A DNA stretch of 18,840 nucleotides. Source: an uncultured Bacteroidales bacterium (lineage in GTDB: Bacteria; Bacteroidota; Bacteroidia; Bacteroidales; UBA932). A program made the position numbers and the translations under genes. The stretch is from the NCBI GenBank assembly GCA_934675095.1, contig CAKUPC010000038.1, forward strand, positions 1 to 18,840, given 5' to 3'. The notes under the pieces are model-generated. The model had not been told where the DNA came from and did not search any database. It worked only from the letters and a program-made list of their open reading frames with translations. Each line of letters opens with the position of its first letter. Positions within the stretch are counted from its first letter, which is position 1. Shown here piece by piece: positions 6,866 through 14,016 of the stretch.

Positions 6866-7474
6866 TCAAATCATTGAGGATAGTTTTGCAAATTCGATAA
6901 TGAACCGAGCTGTACCATCCACCCCGAGCAATGAAGTATCAACGCACAAATCGTAGGTCGAGGCGACGCCCCAGTTGCCGAATGTGAAGCAGTTGTAGAA
7001 GCTTTCCCGCTCCTTCTCCTTCTTCACGATGAAGTCCTGCGCCTTCTCAATCGGCATCCCCATCCTTTCGGACACCCTTTCCGCACGAACCGAGAGCGGC
7101 GAGGTGAGGAAAACGTCGAGACAGCAGTCCAAGTCCCGGAGGATGTAGTCAGCCGCCCTCCCGACAATCACCGCCGAGCCCTTCTCCGCGATGTTCCTGA
7201 TGGTCTGAGCCTGCATCTTGAACAGCGTGTTGTCGTCCGTGAGGTAGGAGCCCCCGCCGAAGAGGCTTGACGAAAAGACGGAGGACAGCGTGAGGCTGCG
7301 CTTCTTCTCGTCCCTGTCCCTGAACAGTTCCTCGGTGAATCCGAAGTCCTGCGCCGCCTTTGTCAGCAGTTCGTTGTCATAGACAGGAATCCCGAGAATC
7401 TCGCCGATTTTGTCCGCCACAGCCTTTCCGCCGCTGCCGAACTGACGCCCTATATTTATTATAATCTTTTTCAT
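6866..7474 (-). CDS. Cytidylate kinase-like P-loop protein
   Basis: The 202-residue protein starts I-I-N-I-G9-R-Q-F-G-S-G-G16-K-A-V-A, the modified P-loop of the cytidylate kinase-like family (PF13189; relatives have I-S-R-E-Y-G-S-G-G). Further typical segments are the D-N-E-L-L near residue 33, the V-I-V-G-R-A-A-D-Y-I-L strand, and the R-A-E-R-V-S-E-R-M-G lid-like helix. The family is distinct from the essential Cmk, and its substrate is not firmly established, so I do not claim CMP kinase activity. ATG at 7474 with an AT-rich upstream. It lies 48 bp after the MATE gene on the same strand and is probably co-transcribed with it. That 48-bp gap shows no promoter box. Confidence 0.88.
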   Translation of the reverse strand: MKKIIINIGRQFGSGGKAVADKIGEILGIPVYDNELLTKAAQDFGFTEELFRDRDEKKRSLTLSSVFSSSLFGGGSYLTDDNTLFKMQAQTIRNIAEKGSAVIVGRAADYILRDLDCCLDVFLTSPLSVRAERVSERMGMPIEKAQDFIVKKEKERESFYNCFTFGNWGVASTYDLCVDTSLLGVDGTARFIIEFAKLSSMI

Positions 7475-7522
7475 TTCATTCGCTTTTTTGGGGGGATTCC
7501 CCGTGGTTTATGACATCCTCAT

Positions 7523-8914
7523 TTATTTAACCGCGCCGCCGAGCCCCACCGGGTCATCGCCGTCATTAAGTTTTGAGAATTTGCTGAAAAGCCGTCCTAA
7601 AAGTATTGCCGTGAGGATGCTCGCCACCGTGTCGGAAATAGGGAAGCTCCACCAGACCCCGTCGGCTCCCAAAAAGAGAGGAAGGGTGTAGAGCGCAGGC
7701 ACAAGGCAGAGCAGCTGTCTCGTGAGCGAGAGGAAAATTGACTTCTTCACCATTCCGAGGCACTGGAAAAGGTTCGTTCCCACCATCTGGAATCCCACGA
7801 CAGGGAACATCACGTTCATTATCCTCAGCCCGTGCGACGACAGATCAAGCAGGTTCGGGTCATGAGTGAAGATTGAGCACGCGAGCCGCGGCATTCCCAC
7901 GCAGACGATGAAGCAAAGCACGGAGACTATTGTGGCGAGCGCGGCAGTCTTGAGATAGACTTCCTTGACGCGGCTGTATTTCCTTGCCCCGTAGTTGTAG
8001 CCGGCGATAGGCTGCATCCCCTGGTTCAGTCCCATGCATATCATCACGAACATGAAAGTAATTCTGTTGCATATTCCGTAGGCTCCGATTCCGAGGTCCC
8101 CGGCATATTTCCCTAACTGCTGGTTTATGAAGAGAGACACGATGCAGGCGGCCGTGTTCATAAGGAACGGCCCGAACCCTATCTCAAGCGAGTCCTTGGC
8201 AACTCTGAGGTCAAGCCTCAGTATGCCCTTCTCGAAACGCACCGTCCTGTCTTTCCTTGTGAAATGGAGAATCGCGAGAATCATCGCGATGAATTGCGAG
8301 ATGACGGTTGCCCATGCGGCTCCGCGTATTCCCATGTTCATTCCGAAAATCATCACCGGGTCGAGCGCCGTGTTGAAGAGCACTGTGAAAATCGTGAGTC
8401 CCATCGCCATCTTAGGGCTGCCGGACGCTCTCATCGCACCGTTGAGTCCGAAATAGACGTGAGAGATTATGTTTCCGTAGAGGATGATTTCCATATATTC
8501 CTTCGCATATCCTATCGTGTTCTCGCTGGCTCCGAAGAAATGGAGAATAGGGTCTAGGAACGCGAGGGCCACGACTGCGAAGAGAAATCCTATTATTATA
8601 TTGAGGCTCACTATGTTGCCGAGAACCTTCCGCGATGCCTCGTAGTTCTTCTGGCCGAGCAGGATGGAGAGAATCGTCGCGCCTCCCACGCCCACGAGCG
8701 TTCCGAATGCCGTTGAGAGGTTCATCAGGGGGAAGGTCACCGCAAGTCCGGAGATTGCAAGCGGTCCCACGCCCTGTCCCACGAAGATGCTATCGACCAT
8801 GTTGTACAGCGAGGACGCCGTCATCGCGATGATTGCCGGGAGCGCGTAGTTCTGTATGAGTTTCCAGATTTTTTCGGTGCCTAATTCCGTCGGTGCAGAT
8901 TTCATTTCGGCCAT
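7523..8914 (-). CDS. MATE family multidrug/metabolite efflux transporter
   Basis: The 463-residue, strongly hydrophobic protein shows the duplicated MatE layout. The first half opens with N-Y-A-L-P-A-I-I-A-M-T-A-S-S-L-Y-N-M-V-D-S-I-F-V-G-Q, which is the standard first-helix signature. The second half opens near G-F-G-P-F-L-M-N-T-A-A-C-I-V-S-L-F-I-N-Q-Q. The length and about twelve hydrophobic segments fit the family. It is expected to export drugs or metabolites across the inner membrane by Na+ or H+ antiport; the substrate is unknown. Its ATG overlaps the stop of the upstream FKBP gene by one base (TAATG, minus strand), which points to translational coupling. Confidence 0.95.
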   Translation of the reverse strand: MAEMKSAPTELGTEKIWKLIQNYALPAIIAMTASSLYNMVDSIFVGQGVGPLAISGLAVTFPLMNLSTAFGTLVGVGGATILSILLGQKNYEASRKVLGNIVSLNIIIGFLFAVVALAFLDPILHFFGASENTIGYAKEYMEIILYGNIISHVYFGLNGAMRASGSPKMAMGLTIFTVLFNTALDPVMIFGMNMGIRGAAWATVISQFIAMILAILHFTRKDRTVRFEKGILRLDLRVAKDSLEIGFGPFLMNTAACIVSLFINQQLGKYAGDLGIGAYGICNRITFMFVMICMGLNQGMQPIAGYNYGARKYSRVKEVYLKTAALATIVSVLCFIVCVGMPRLACSIFTHDPNLLDLSSHGLRIMNVMFPVVGFQMVGTNLFQCLGMVKKSIFLSLTRQLLCLVPALYTLPLFLGADGVWWSFPISDTVASILTAILLGRLFSKFSKLNDGDDPVGLGGAVK

Positions 8915-10014
8915 TATTCGTCCTCCTCCTCTCCGCTGATGATTTCAATCTCGAAAATGAGCGGCGCATAGTCTGGAATGAGATTCCCGCTGCCGGAACT
9001 TCCGTAGCCGAGGTCAGACCAGAAGATTCCGATACCCTTGCCGGCGTTCATCTGCCAGAGGGTCTTGCTGAATCCGGAAATGAGCGAGCTGCTGCTCATC
9101 TTCAGACCGCTGAAGTCCTCGCTCCATGAGATTGATTTTGTTTCGTACGTGGTTGATGATGAATAGATTCCGTTATCTTTTGCGGTTTTCTCCACCGTTG
9201 TGTCGAAGGCCTGTCCGTCCAGCCTGCGACCGGTGTAGTTGATGACGATGGTGGTGTCGGACGGGAATGTCCTGTGTCCGGTGGTGTCTGTGACCGGGAT
9301 GAAGTAGAAGCCCCTGCACGCGCCGATTGTCTTTGTCGTGTCCGGCATGGCGGCGAACTCACCGTTGTCGAGCTTGAGTTTCCCGACCACATTGTCCTTG
9401 AGGTAGGTCTCGATTTCGTCAATCTGATATTTCTCGATGTCCTCGATGATTCCGGTCAGCCTTATCCTGTAGATCGCGTTGGACGCGGTCGTCGAACTTG
9501 CGAGATAGTCCTCTTCGGAATCGCTGTCCTTGGTGCTCATGAGCCACTTGGGGATGAACACCGTCCTCTCGCCTCCGACCTTCATTCCTGCCACCGCGTC
9601 AATCACCCCGGCATAGTTCGCGCCTCCGGAGATTGAAACGACTTTGGGGCCATAGAAGTATGTCTTGTCGTATGTCCCGAGCTTCACCGCGGTCTCCTTG
9701 TCCGTGCTGGAGGAAATGGTGCCGTTCATGTCGGAAATTATGTAGCTGAGCGTCACGAAGTCGCCCTTTTTCGCCTCGGTCTCTCCGGTACCCTCTTTCT
9801 CGGCGAGGAGATATACCCCGCGCCCGAGAGTTTCCGGCATTCCGGTTTCAGGGTTTCTCGTTATTTCCAGTCCGATGTCCGAATGGTCGGCCTTGAGCCA
9901 GGCATTCAGGTAGTTTATCTCGTCGTCATAAATCCCGCTTTCGACGGTCTTTGCGCAGCTTCCGCACAGAACGGCGGTGATGATGACCGTCAGGATGATT
10001 GAAATCTTCTTCAT
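8914..10014 (-). CDS. Lipoprotein with two FKBP-type peptidyl-prolyl isomerase domains
   Basis: The 366-residue protein has a signal peptide with C-G-S-C20 as the likely lipobox and should be lipid-anchored in the envelope. Residues about 82-190 form a first, divergent FKBP-like domain (G-D-F-V-T-L-S-Y..., then G-V-I-D-A-V-A-G-M-K-V-G-G-E-R-T-V-F-I-P). Residues about 253-359 form a second (D-T-T-I-V-I-N-Y-T-G-R-R-L-D-G-Q-A-F-D..., then G-Y-G-S-S-G-S-G-N-L-I-P-D-Y-A-P-L-I-F-E-I-E-I). Each fits a PPIase involved in folding exported proteins, but the active-site aromatic residues are only partly recognisable, so catalysis is uncertain. An acidic GEEEDE tail ends the protein. It follows a shorter FKBP lipoprotein gene by 54 bp and overlaps the MATE start by one base. 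Confidence 0.85.
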   Translation of the reverse strand: MKKISIILTVIITAVLCGSCAKTVESGIYDDEINYLNAWLKADHSDIGLEITRNPETGMPETLGRGVYLLAEKEGTGETEAKKGDFVTLSYIISDMNGTISSSTDKETAVKLGTYDKTYFYGPKVVSISGGANYAGVIDAVAGMKVGGERTVFIPKWLMSTKDSDSEEDYLASSTTASNAIYRIRLTGIIEDIEKYQIDEIETYLKDNVVGKLKLDNGEFAAMPDTTKTIGACRGFYFIPVTDTTGHRTFPSDTTIVINYTGRRLDGQAFDTTVEKTAKDNGIYSSSTTYETKSISWSEDFSGLKMSSSSLISGFSKTLWQMNAGKGIGIFWSDLGYGSSGSGNLIPDYAPLIFEIEIISGEEEDE

Positions 10015-10068
10015 GTTCCTTTCCTATACCTTAAATATATACTAATCTTTCCTGTCTTTTCCAATATG

Positions 10069-10638
10069 TCAGTTGTTCTCTATGCTTTCGACCCACACAT
10101 GATAGAGCAGCGCCGAGTTCGCAGGAATTGTGCCAATCGGCTTGGAGCCGAACCCGTGCTTCCCGGAGAAGATTATGTAGCATTCCTGCCCCTCCTTCAC
10201 TCCGAAAAGTCCCTTGCGCAGACCCTCCACCAGGCTCTTGTCGTCCGCGAGACTTGCCTTGACCGGGGAAAAGTCCGCCCCGCCGAGTTCGTTCCAGCCG
10301 TTCTGCACTGCGGTTTCCTCATGATTGGTCGCGAACATATTGTTCTGGCTGAGACTTCCGGTGAAGGCGTAGGCGGCGTAGAAGAACGAGACCGTCCCCG
10401 AGGTCGAGAGACTGTCCTCGCCGACGCCCTCGTCAATCACGAGACGGCTGCACCCTTCATTGATATAGACCCTCAGTGCCTTTGAACTGCTTATCTGGCT
10501 CTGTATGAACGAGTCAATCTTCTTGTCCTGGCTGTCGTAGGTCGTCTGCAGCTGCTGTTTTCCGCAGGCCGCCGCGACCATGACAGCCACGATTACCGCG
10601 ACCGTTTTCCATATATTCCCGTCTTTCTGTTCCTTCAT
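10069..10638 (-). CDS. FKBP-like lipoprotein
   Basis: The 189-residue protein has a signal peptide ending in V-A-A-A-C25-G-K, a clear lipobox. The C-terminal half carries the FKBP pattern: G-T-V-S-F-F-Y-A-A-Y-A-F-T-G (first strand), V-E-G-L-R-K-G-L-F-G-V-K-E-G-Q-E-C-Y-I-I-F, then H-G-F-G-S-K-P-I-G-T-I-P-A-N-S-A-L-L-Y-H-V-W-V. It therefore resembles a peptidyl-prolyl isomerase domain in the envelope; some small Bacteroidales lipoproteins of this kind are labelled DUF4827, and I cannot exclude that name here. It lies between the NrnA-type gene (64 bp upstream) and the two-domain FKBP lipoprotein (54 bp downstream), suggesting an operon. Neither gap shows a convincing -7 box. Confidence 0.8.
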   Translation of the reverse strand: MKEQKDGNIWKTVAVIVAVMVAAACGKQQLQTTYDSQDKKIDSFIQSQISSSKALRVYINEGCSRLVIDEGVGEDSLSTSGTVSFFYAAYAFTGSLSQNNMFATNHEETAVQNGWNELGGADFSPVKASLADDKSLVEGLRKGLFGVKEGQECYIIFSGKHGFGSKPIGTIPANSALLYHVWVESIENN

Positions 10639-10702
10639 TTCCTTTTCATTTTTAGTCGCCTTTCTTCTTCCTCTGCGGCATCTTTATTTCCCCGCCCGTC
10701 GG

Positions 10703-11746
10703 CTACCGTCCAAAAAACTCCCTCGCGCATCTCTCGATGTAGGCGGGGGCGGCTTCAGGACCGGATATGTCGGAAGGAACCGCGAGTCGTCCTCCCGCCG
10801 CAAGCTCATGCCCGCCGCCGTTGAAATAGCGCTTCGCGAACAGGTTTGCCGATGTTCCCATTTTTGAGCGCACCGAGATCCTGAGCCTGTCGTGGCTTTC
10901 CTCCTCCTTGATGAATATGCTCATCTTCACCTTCTCTATTCCGAGCGGAATGTTCACAAAGCCTTCGGACTCGCCCTCGCGTATGCCGTATTCATGGATT
11001 TCCGCGGCGGACATCACCGCGTAGGCCACTCCGTTGTCCATCACGCGCATCTTCTCGCTTAGGAAATATCCCATGAAGCGGAAGCGGTTTTCCCTGTATC
11101 TGTTGTAGAGATTTCCCAGCAGCGCGTTCCTATCGACCCCGGCCGCAATCAACTCCCCGGCCATCCTGAGCGTCGAAGGATAAGTCGAGTTCGCGAAATT
11201 GTTGCTGTCCGTCGTCATCCCGAGCATCAGCGCCGTCCCGGCCTCCTTTCCGAGCCTTTCCGCCTTTCCGCCGATGTCCGGCATCCCGAGCAGTATCTCG
11301 TAGAGCAGTTCGCAGGACGAGGAGACTTCGCATTCGGAGAATATGAGGTCGTAGAAATCCTCTTCCGGGGATATGTGGTGGTCGATGAGTATCCTGAATC
11401 CTCCGAACCTCCGCACCGCGCCTTCGAGCGCGTCGGTTCTCTGCGGACTGTTGTAGTCGATGCTTATCAGGAGGTCGCATTCCTTCAGCGCCGCCTCCGC
11501 CGCGTCCTTCTTGTCGGCGATGCACCGTGTCAGGCTTTCGTCAAGCGCGAATCCGAGATTTTCCGGGCACGGGTCGGGAAGGATGATTCGCACTGGCTTC
11601 CCGCGCCCCATCAGATAGCGGGCGAGTGCGGTGGAGCTGCCGATGGCGTCCCCGTCGGGATGCGCGTGGGTGGAAACCGCCACCGCCGACGCTTCCGTGA
11701 TTCGCCTGTCCAGCTCCGCGAGCTTTTCTCCTGTAATCGTACTCAT
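10703..11746 (-). CDS. nrnA: DHH-DHHA1 phosphoesterase, NrnA type (oligoribonuclease / pAp phosphatase)
   Basis: The 347-residue protein has the DHH phosphoesterase motifs in order: S-T-H27-A-H-P-D31-G-D33-A-I-G-S, a central I-S-I-D-Y-N, I-D122-H-H124 as the eponymous motif, and near the C-terminus F-N-G-G-G-H-E-L-A-A-G-G of the DHHA1 domain. Length and layout match NrnA, which degrades 2-5-nt RNAs and dephosphorylates 3'-phosphoadenosine 5'-phosphate using Mn2+. This role is taken from the family; other DHH subfamilies such as cyclic-dinucleotide phosphodiesterases usually carry extra N-terminal domains not present here. It is first in the minus-strand run and has a divergent promoter region shared with the gene at 11920. 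Start ATG 11746. Confidence 0.9.
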   Translation of the reverse strand: MSTITGEKLAELDRRITEASAVAVSTHAHPDGDAIGSSTALARYLMGRGKPVRIILPDPCPENLGFALDESLTRCIADKKDAAEAALKECDLLISIDYNSPQRTDALEGAVRRFGGFRILIDHHISPEEDFYDLIFSECEVSSSCELLYEILLGMPDIGGKAERLGKEAGTALMLGMTTDSNNFANSTYPSTLRMAGELIAAGVDRNALLGNLYNRYRENRFRFMGYFLSEKMRVMDNGVAYAVMSAAEIHEYGIREGESEGFVNIPLGIEKVKMSIFIKEEESHDRLRISVRSKMGTSANLFAKRYFNGGGHELAAGGRLAVPSDISGPEAAPAYIERCAREFFGR

Positions 11747-11816
11747 TGTCCTCTACATCTTTCTCCGCATTCGGGCACAAGTTTTTCTCCCCGTGTCCGC
11801 GCGGGATTTCGCTTTG

Positions 11817-11824
11817 CAAAATTA
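11817..11824 (-). promoter_or_regulatory. Putative -7 box of the nrnA-FKBP-MATE run
   Basis: The minus strand reads TAATTTTG, matching TAnnTTTG. A start near 11810 gives a leader of about 64 nt before the ATG at 11746. No TTG lies at the ideal -33 distance; the nearest is 26 bp upstream. Confidence 0.5.
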
Positions 11825-11848
11825 CATATATTTTTTGAGGATTTCTTA

Positions 11849-11879
11849 TTGCAATTCATAAATCTAATTCCTAACTTTG
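11849..11879 (+). promoter_or_regulatory. Promoter of the membrane protein-DUF3822 pair
   Basis: TTG at 11849-11851 and TAACTTTG at 11872-11879 are separated by 20 bp, the preferred Bacteroidota spacing. A start near 11886 gives a leader of about 34 nt to the ATG at 11920. It is back to back with the nrnA promoter. Confidence 0.7.
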
Positions 11880-11919
11880 TCAAGTTTTTGGAAATTCGGA
11901 AATATAAAAGACCACGAAT

Positions 11920-12612
11920 ATGAACAAAGCAATTAAGATTACATTGACTTACATTCTCCTGCCTGCGCTGATTATATTCCTCGCAGTGATTACGGTCAAG
12001 AGTGTCATGGAGCCGATTGACTTCAACAAGGAAAAGGCGGTACGCGAGAAGGTCGCCATCCAGCAGCTCAAGGACATCCGTGATCTTCAGGTGGCTTATA
12101 AGAGCGTGAACGGAAAGTTCGTTTCAGCGTTCGACACGCTCCAGACATTCTACAACACCGGCAAGATGAAGGTAATCATGAAGGTCGGCTCAATGGACGA
12201 CTCCCTCGCCGTTGCCAACACCAAGGCTCTCAAGAAGAAGCAGCCAAAGATTACCCCGGCGCAGATGCTCGAACTCACCAAGACCGGCCAGAGGCTCGTC
12301 TTCACCATCGAGAACGAGATTCCGGTGAAGGACACCCTCTTCAACAACCGTCCTGACTTCGACATCAACACCATTGGAATCATTCCGTTCAGCGGCGGAC
12401 AGCCTGTCGAGATGGCCTCTACGGTGAAGATGGTTTCGGGCGTCCCGGTTCCTCTCTTCGAGGCGGAGATGCCGTACAAGGCTCTTCTCAAGGGCATGGA
12501 CAATCAGCTCAGAATCAACCTCGACGACGAGAGGGTCAAGACGGACCGCTATCCTGGTCTCAAGGTAGGAAGCATCACCGCACCTAACAACAATGCAGGT
12601 AACTGGGAGTAA
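11920..12612 (+). CDS. Single-pass membrane protein of unknown function
   Basis: I do not recognise a named family with certainty. The 230-residue protein has one N-terminal transmembrane helix (about residues 8-27) preceded by two lysines. A charged helical stretch follows (about 35-65: E-K-A-V-R-E-K-V-A-I-Q-Q-L-K-D-I-R-D-L-Q), then a soluble domain ending in G-N-W-E. The pattern 'hydrophobic N-terminal helix, then I-R-D-L-Q-x-A-Y-x-x-x-N-G-K-F' loosely recalls pilin-like or GspG-like proteins, but there is no prepilin cleavage motif that I can see, so this is only a resemblance. The soluble part likely lies on the periplasmic side. It overlaps the DUF3822 gene by 20 bp and is followed by rsmD, so it is probably translated together with the DUF3822 protein. 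Confidence 0.85.
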   Translation: MNKAIKITLTYILLPALIIFLAVITVKSVMEPIDFNKEKAVREKVAIQQLKDIRDLQVAYKSVNGKFVSAFDTLQTFYNTGKMKVIMKVGSMDDSLAVANTKALKKKQPKITPAQMLELTKTGQRLVFTIENEIPVKDTLFNNRPDFDINTIGIIPFSGGQPVEMASTVKMVSGVPVPLFEAEMPYKALLKGMDNQLRINLDDERVKTDRYPGLKVGSITAPNNNAGNWE

Positions 12613-13282
12613 GGACAGGATATTCATTCAGGTCGGCCTGAGCGGATTTTCCTTTCAGACAGAATCTGACAAGGCCAGGCATTCATCCGGTTGGATGGAT
12701 GCCGGGTCTGTTTTTACTGCCCGCGAGCTTCAGCGGCGCTATGACGAGGTGGAGATTTCCCTGTTCACGCCTAAGGTGACGCTCGTCCCGGCTCAGTTCG
12801 TCCGTGAGGGCGGCGAGCGCGAACTGCTTGCCTCGGTGGCTGACATCTCGGAAACCGACGGCATCTCAAGCGTGGAGGTTCCGGAGTTCGCCGCGACGAT
12901 GATCTGGTCGCCAACGATAGGGGAGACTCTCTCGGAAACTCTGCGAAACACTGTTCTCATGGTGGACGGCAGGCGCGCCGAGGTTCTTCCGGAACTCTAC
13001 TATATGCTCCGCTCTCTGTCCGGAATCTCGCAGTATAACAAGATTGTGGCCTCGCTTGCCGACTCGCGCCTCTATCTCGTGATTGCCGAGGGCAGGAGCC
13101 TTCGCCTGTGCAATGTCTTTGACGCTCCGGACTTCACTACGGCCGAATACTGGATTTTTTCCGCGATGAAGAGCCTCCAGCTCAACCCGGACGTTTCGGA
13201 CATTTTGTTCAGGACGCCGCTGACGGAAGCGGAGGAAATTTCCCTGTGCAGCTATTTCCGCAGCGTGGAAACCGTTTTCTGA
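12593..13282 (+). CDS. DUF3822 family protein
   Basis: The 229-residue cytoplasmic-looking protein matches what I know of DUF3822 (PF12864), a Bacteroidota family of unknown function: I-Q-V-G-L-S-G-F-S-F near the start, Y-D-E-V-E-I-S-L-F-T-P-K-V-T-L-V-P and F-V in the middle, and a C-terminal half with repeated beta-strand and helix segments. The strand layout suggests an actin/ASKHA-like fold, which is a guess from layout only. The ATG at 12593 lies inside the end of the preceding gene in another frame, a 20-bp overlap that makes coupled translation likely. It precedes rsmD, an order I believe recurs in Bacteroidales; this suggests a link to ribosome maturation but does not prove it. Confidence 0.82.
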   Translation: MQVTGSKDRIFIQVGLSGFSFQTESDKARHSSGWMDAGSVFTARELQRRYDEVEISLFTPKVTLVPAQFVREGGERELLASVADISETDGISSVEVPEFAATMIWSPTIGETLSETLRNTVLMVDGRRAEVLPELYYMLRSLSGISQYNKIVASLADSRLYLVIAEGRSLRLCNVFDAPDFTTAEYWIFSAMKSLQLNPDVSDILFRTPLTEAEEISLCSYFRSVETVF

Positions 13283-13365
13283 CATCGAATCTCTGTAAAG
13301 ATGAAGACCCGCTTGGTCTCAGGTGAATGTCGCTGGTTTGATGTTTTCTTGGTAATTATTTGAAC

Positions 13366-13896
13366 ATGAGGATAATAGGAGGAAAACTCAAGGGACGCAC
13401 GATAGAGCTTCCCGCAGGCTATGCCGCCCGGCCCACGACCGATTTCGCGAAGGAGGGGCTGTTCAACATTCTTGATAACGAATACGAGTTTGACGGTCTG
13501 AAGGTGCTTGATCTTTTCGGCGGAGCGGGCTCTATCTCACTGGAGTTCGCCTCACGCGGGGTCGGAATGGTCTACGCCGTGGAGATGGCGCCGGCGAACG
13601 CCTCTTTCATACGCTCGCAGGCCTCAAAGTTCGGCCTGGACAACCTGACGGTCGTGCGCCATAATGTCTTCGACTTTCTCCCCCTCTGCAAGGAAAAGTT
13701 CGACATCATCTTCGCCGACCCTCCCTACGCAATCGAAGGCCTTGACACCATTCCGGACAAGGTGCTTAACTGCGGAATACTCAATCCCGAATGTTACTTC
13801 ATCCTCGAGCATCCCGCAGAATATTCCTTCACCTCACATCCGCATTTCGTCAAAGAGAAGAAATACGGAAACGTACATTTTACATTTTTCATATAG
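13366..13896 (+). CDS. rsmD: 16S rRNA (guanine(966)-N2)-methyltransferase RsmD
   Basis: The 176-residue protein begins M-R-I-I-G-G-K-L-K-G-R, the canonical RsmD start, so I chose the ATG at 13366 over an in-frame TTG six bases upstream. R-P-T-T-D-F-A-K-E-G-L-F-N-I-L follows, then the SAM-binding V-L-D-L-F-G-G-A-G-S-I-S-L-E. The catalytic motif is D118-P-P-Y121 in F-A-D-P-P-Y. It methylates N2 of G966 (E. coli numbering) in 16S rRNA. The 83-bp gap before it has a weak 5-bp hairpin (13305-13319) but no clear -7 box, so it may be transcribed from the promoter at 11849. It ends just before a hairpin and a repeat, convergent to fabF. Confidence 0.96.
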   Translation: MRIIGGKLKGRTIELPAGYAARPTTDFAKEGLFNILDNEYEFDGLKVLDLFGGAGSISLEFASRGVGMVYAVEMAPANASFIRSQASKFGLDNLTVVRHNVFDFLPLCKEKFDIIFADPPYAIEGLDTIPDKVLNCGILNPECYFILEHPAEYSFTSHPHFVKEKKYGNVHFTFFI

Positions 13897-13898
13897 AA

Positions 13899-13931
13899 GA
13901 ACACTTTGGAGCGAAATCGTATAAAGTGTTC
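13899..13931 (+). terminator. Hairpin after rsmD
   Basis: GAACACTTT (13899-13907) and AAAGTGTTC (13923-13931) are a perfect 9-bp inverted repeat with a 15-nt loop, starting 2 bp after the rsmD stop. No T-run follows on either strand, so it may need the adjacent repeat or Rho to terminate. Confidence 0.5.
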
Positions 13932-13934
13932 GAT

Positions 13935-14006
13935 TGCAAGGCTTGCGAGGAGTTAAAACCGCAGCTAATGGTTGTGAGGATTTTGGCGACGAAGCGTAAC
14001 GCAGCA
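13935..14006 (-). repeat. Nested palindromic intergenic repeat, copy 2
   Basis: On the minus strand this matches the element at 5253-5329: the 20-nt core GCCAAAATCCTCACAACCAT is identical (13968-13987), and TGCTGCGTT (13998-14006) and GCCTTGCA (13935-13942) flank it in the same order. The inner loop is shorter and the arms have drifted, so this copy folds less well. It lies between convergent rsmD and fabF, ending 10 bp from the fabF stop. Confidence 0.75.
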
Positions 14007-14016
14007 AGCGGGAACT

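Noticed and set aside
13305..13319. AGACC/GGTCT hairpin before rsmD
   Set aside because: A 5-bp stem is likely by chance and sits in no evident regulatory context.
13360..13365. TTG at 13360 as rsmD start
   Set aside because: The protein from ATG 13366 begins exactly with the usual RsmD M-R-I-I-G-G; the TTG adds only two non-conserved residues.
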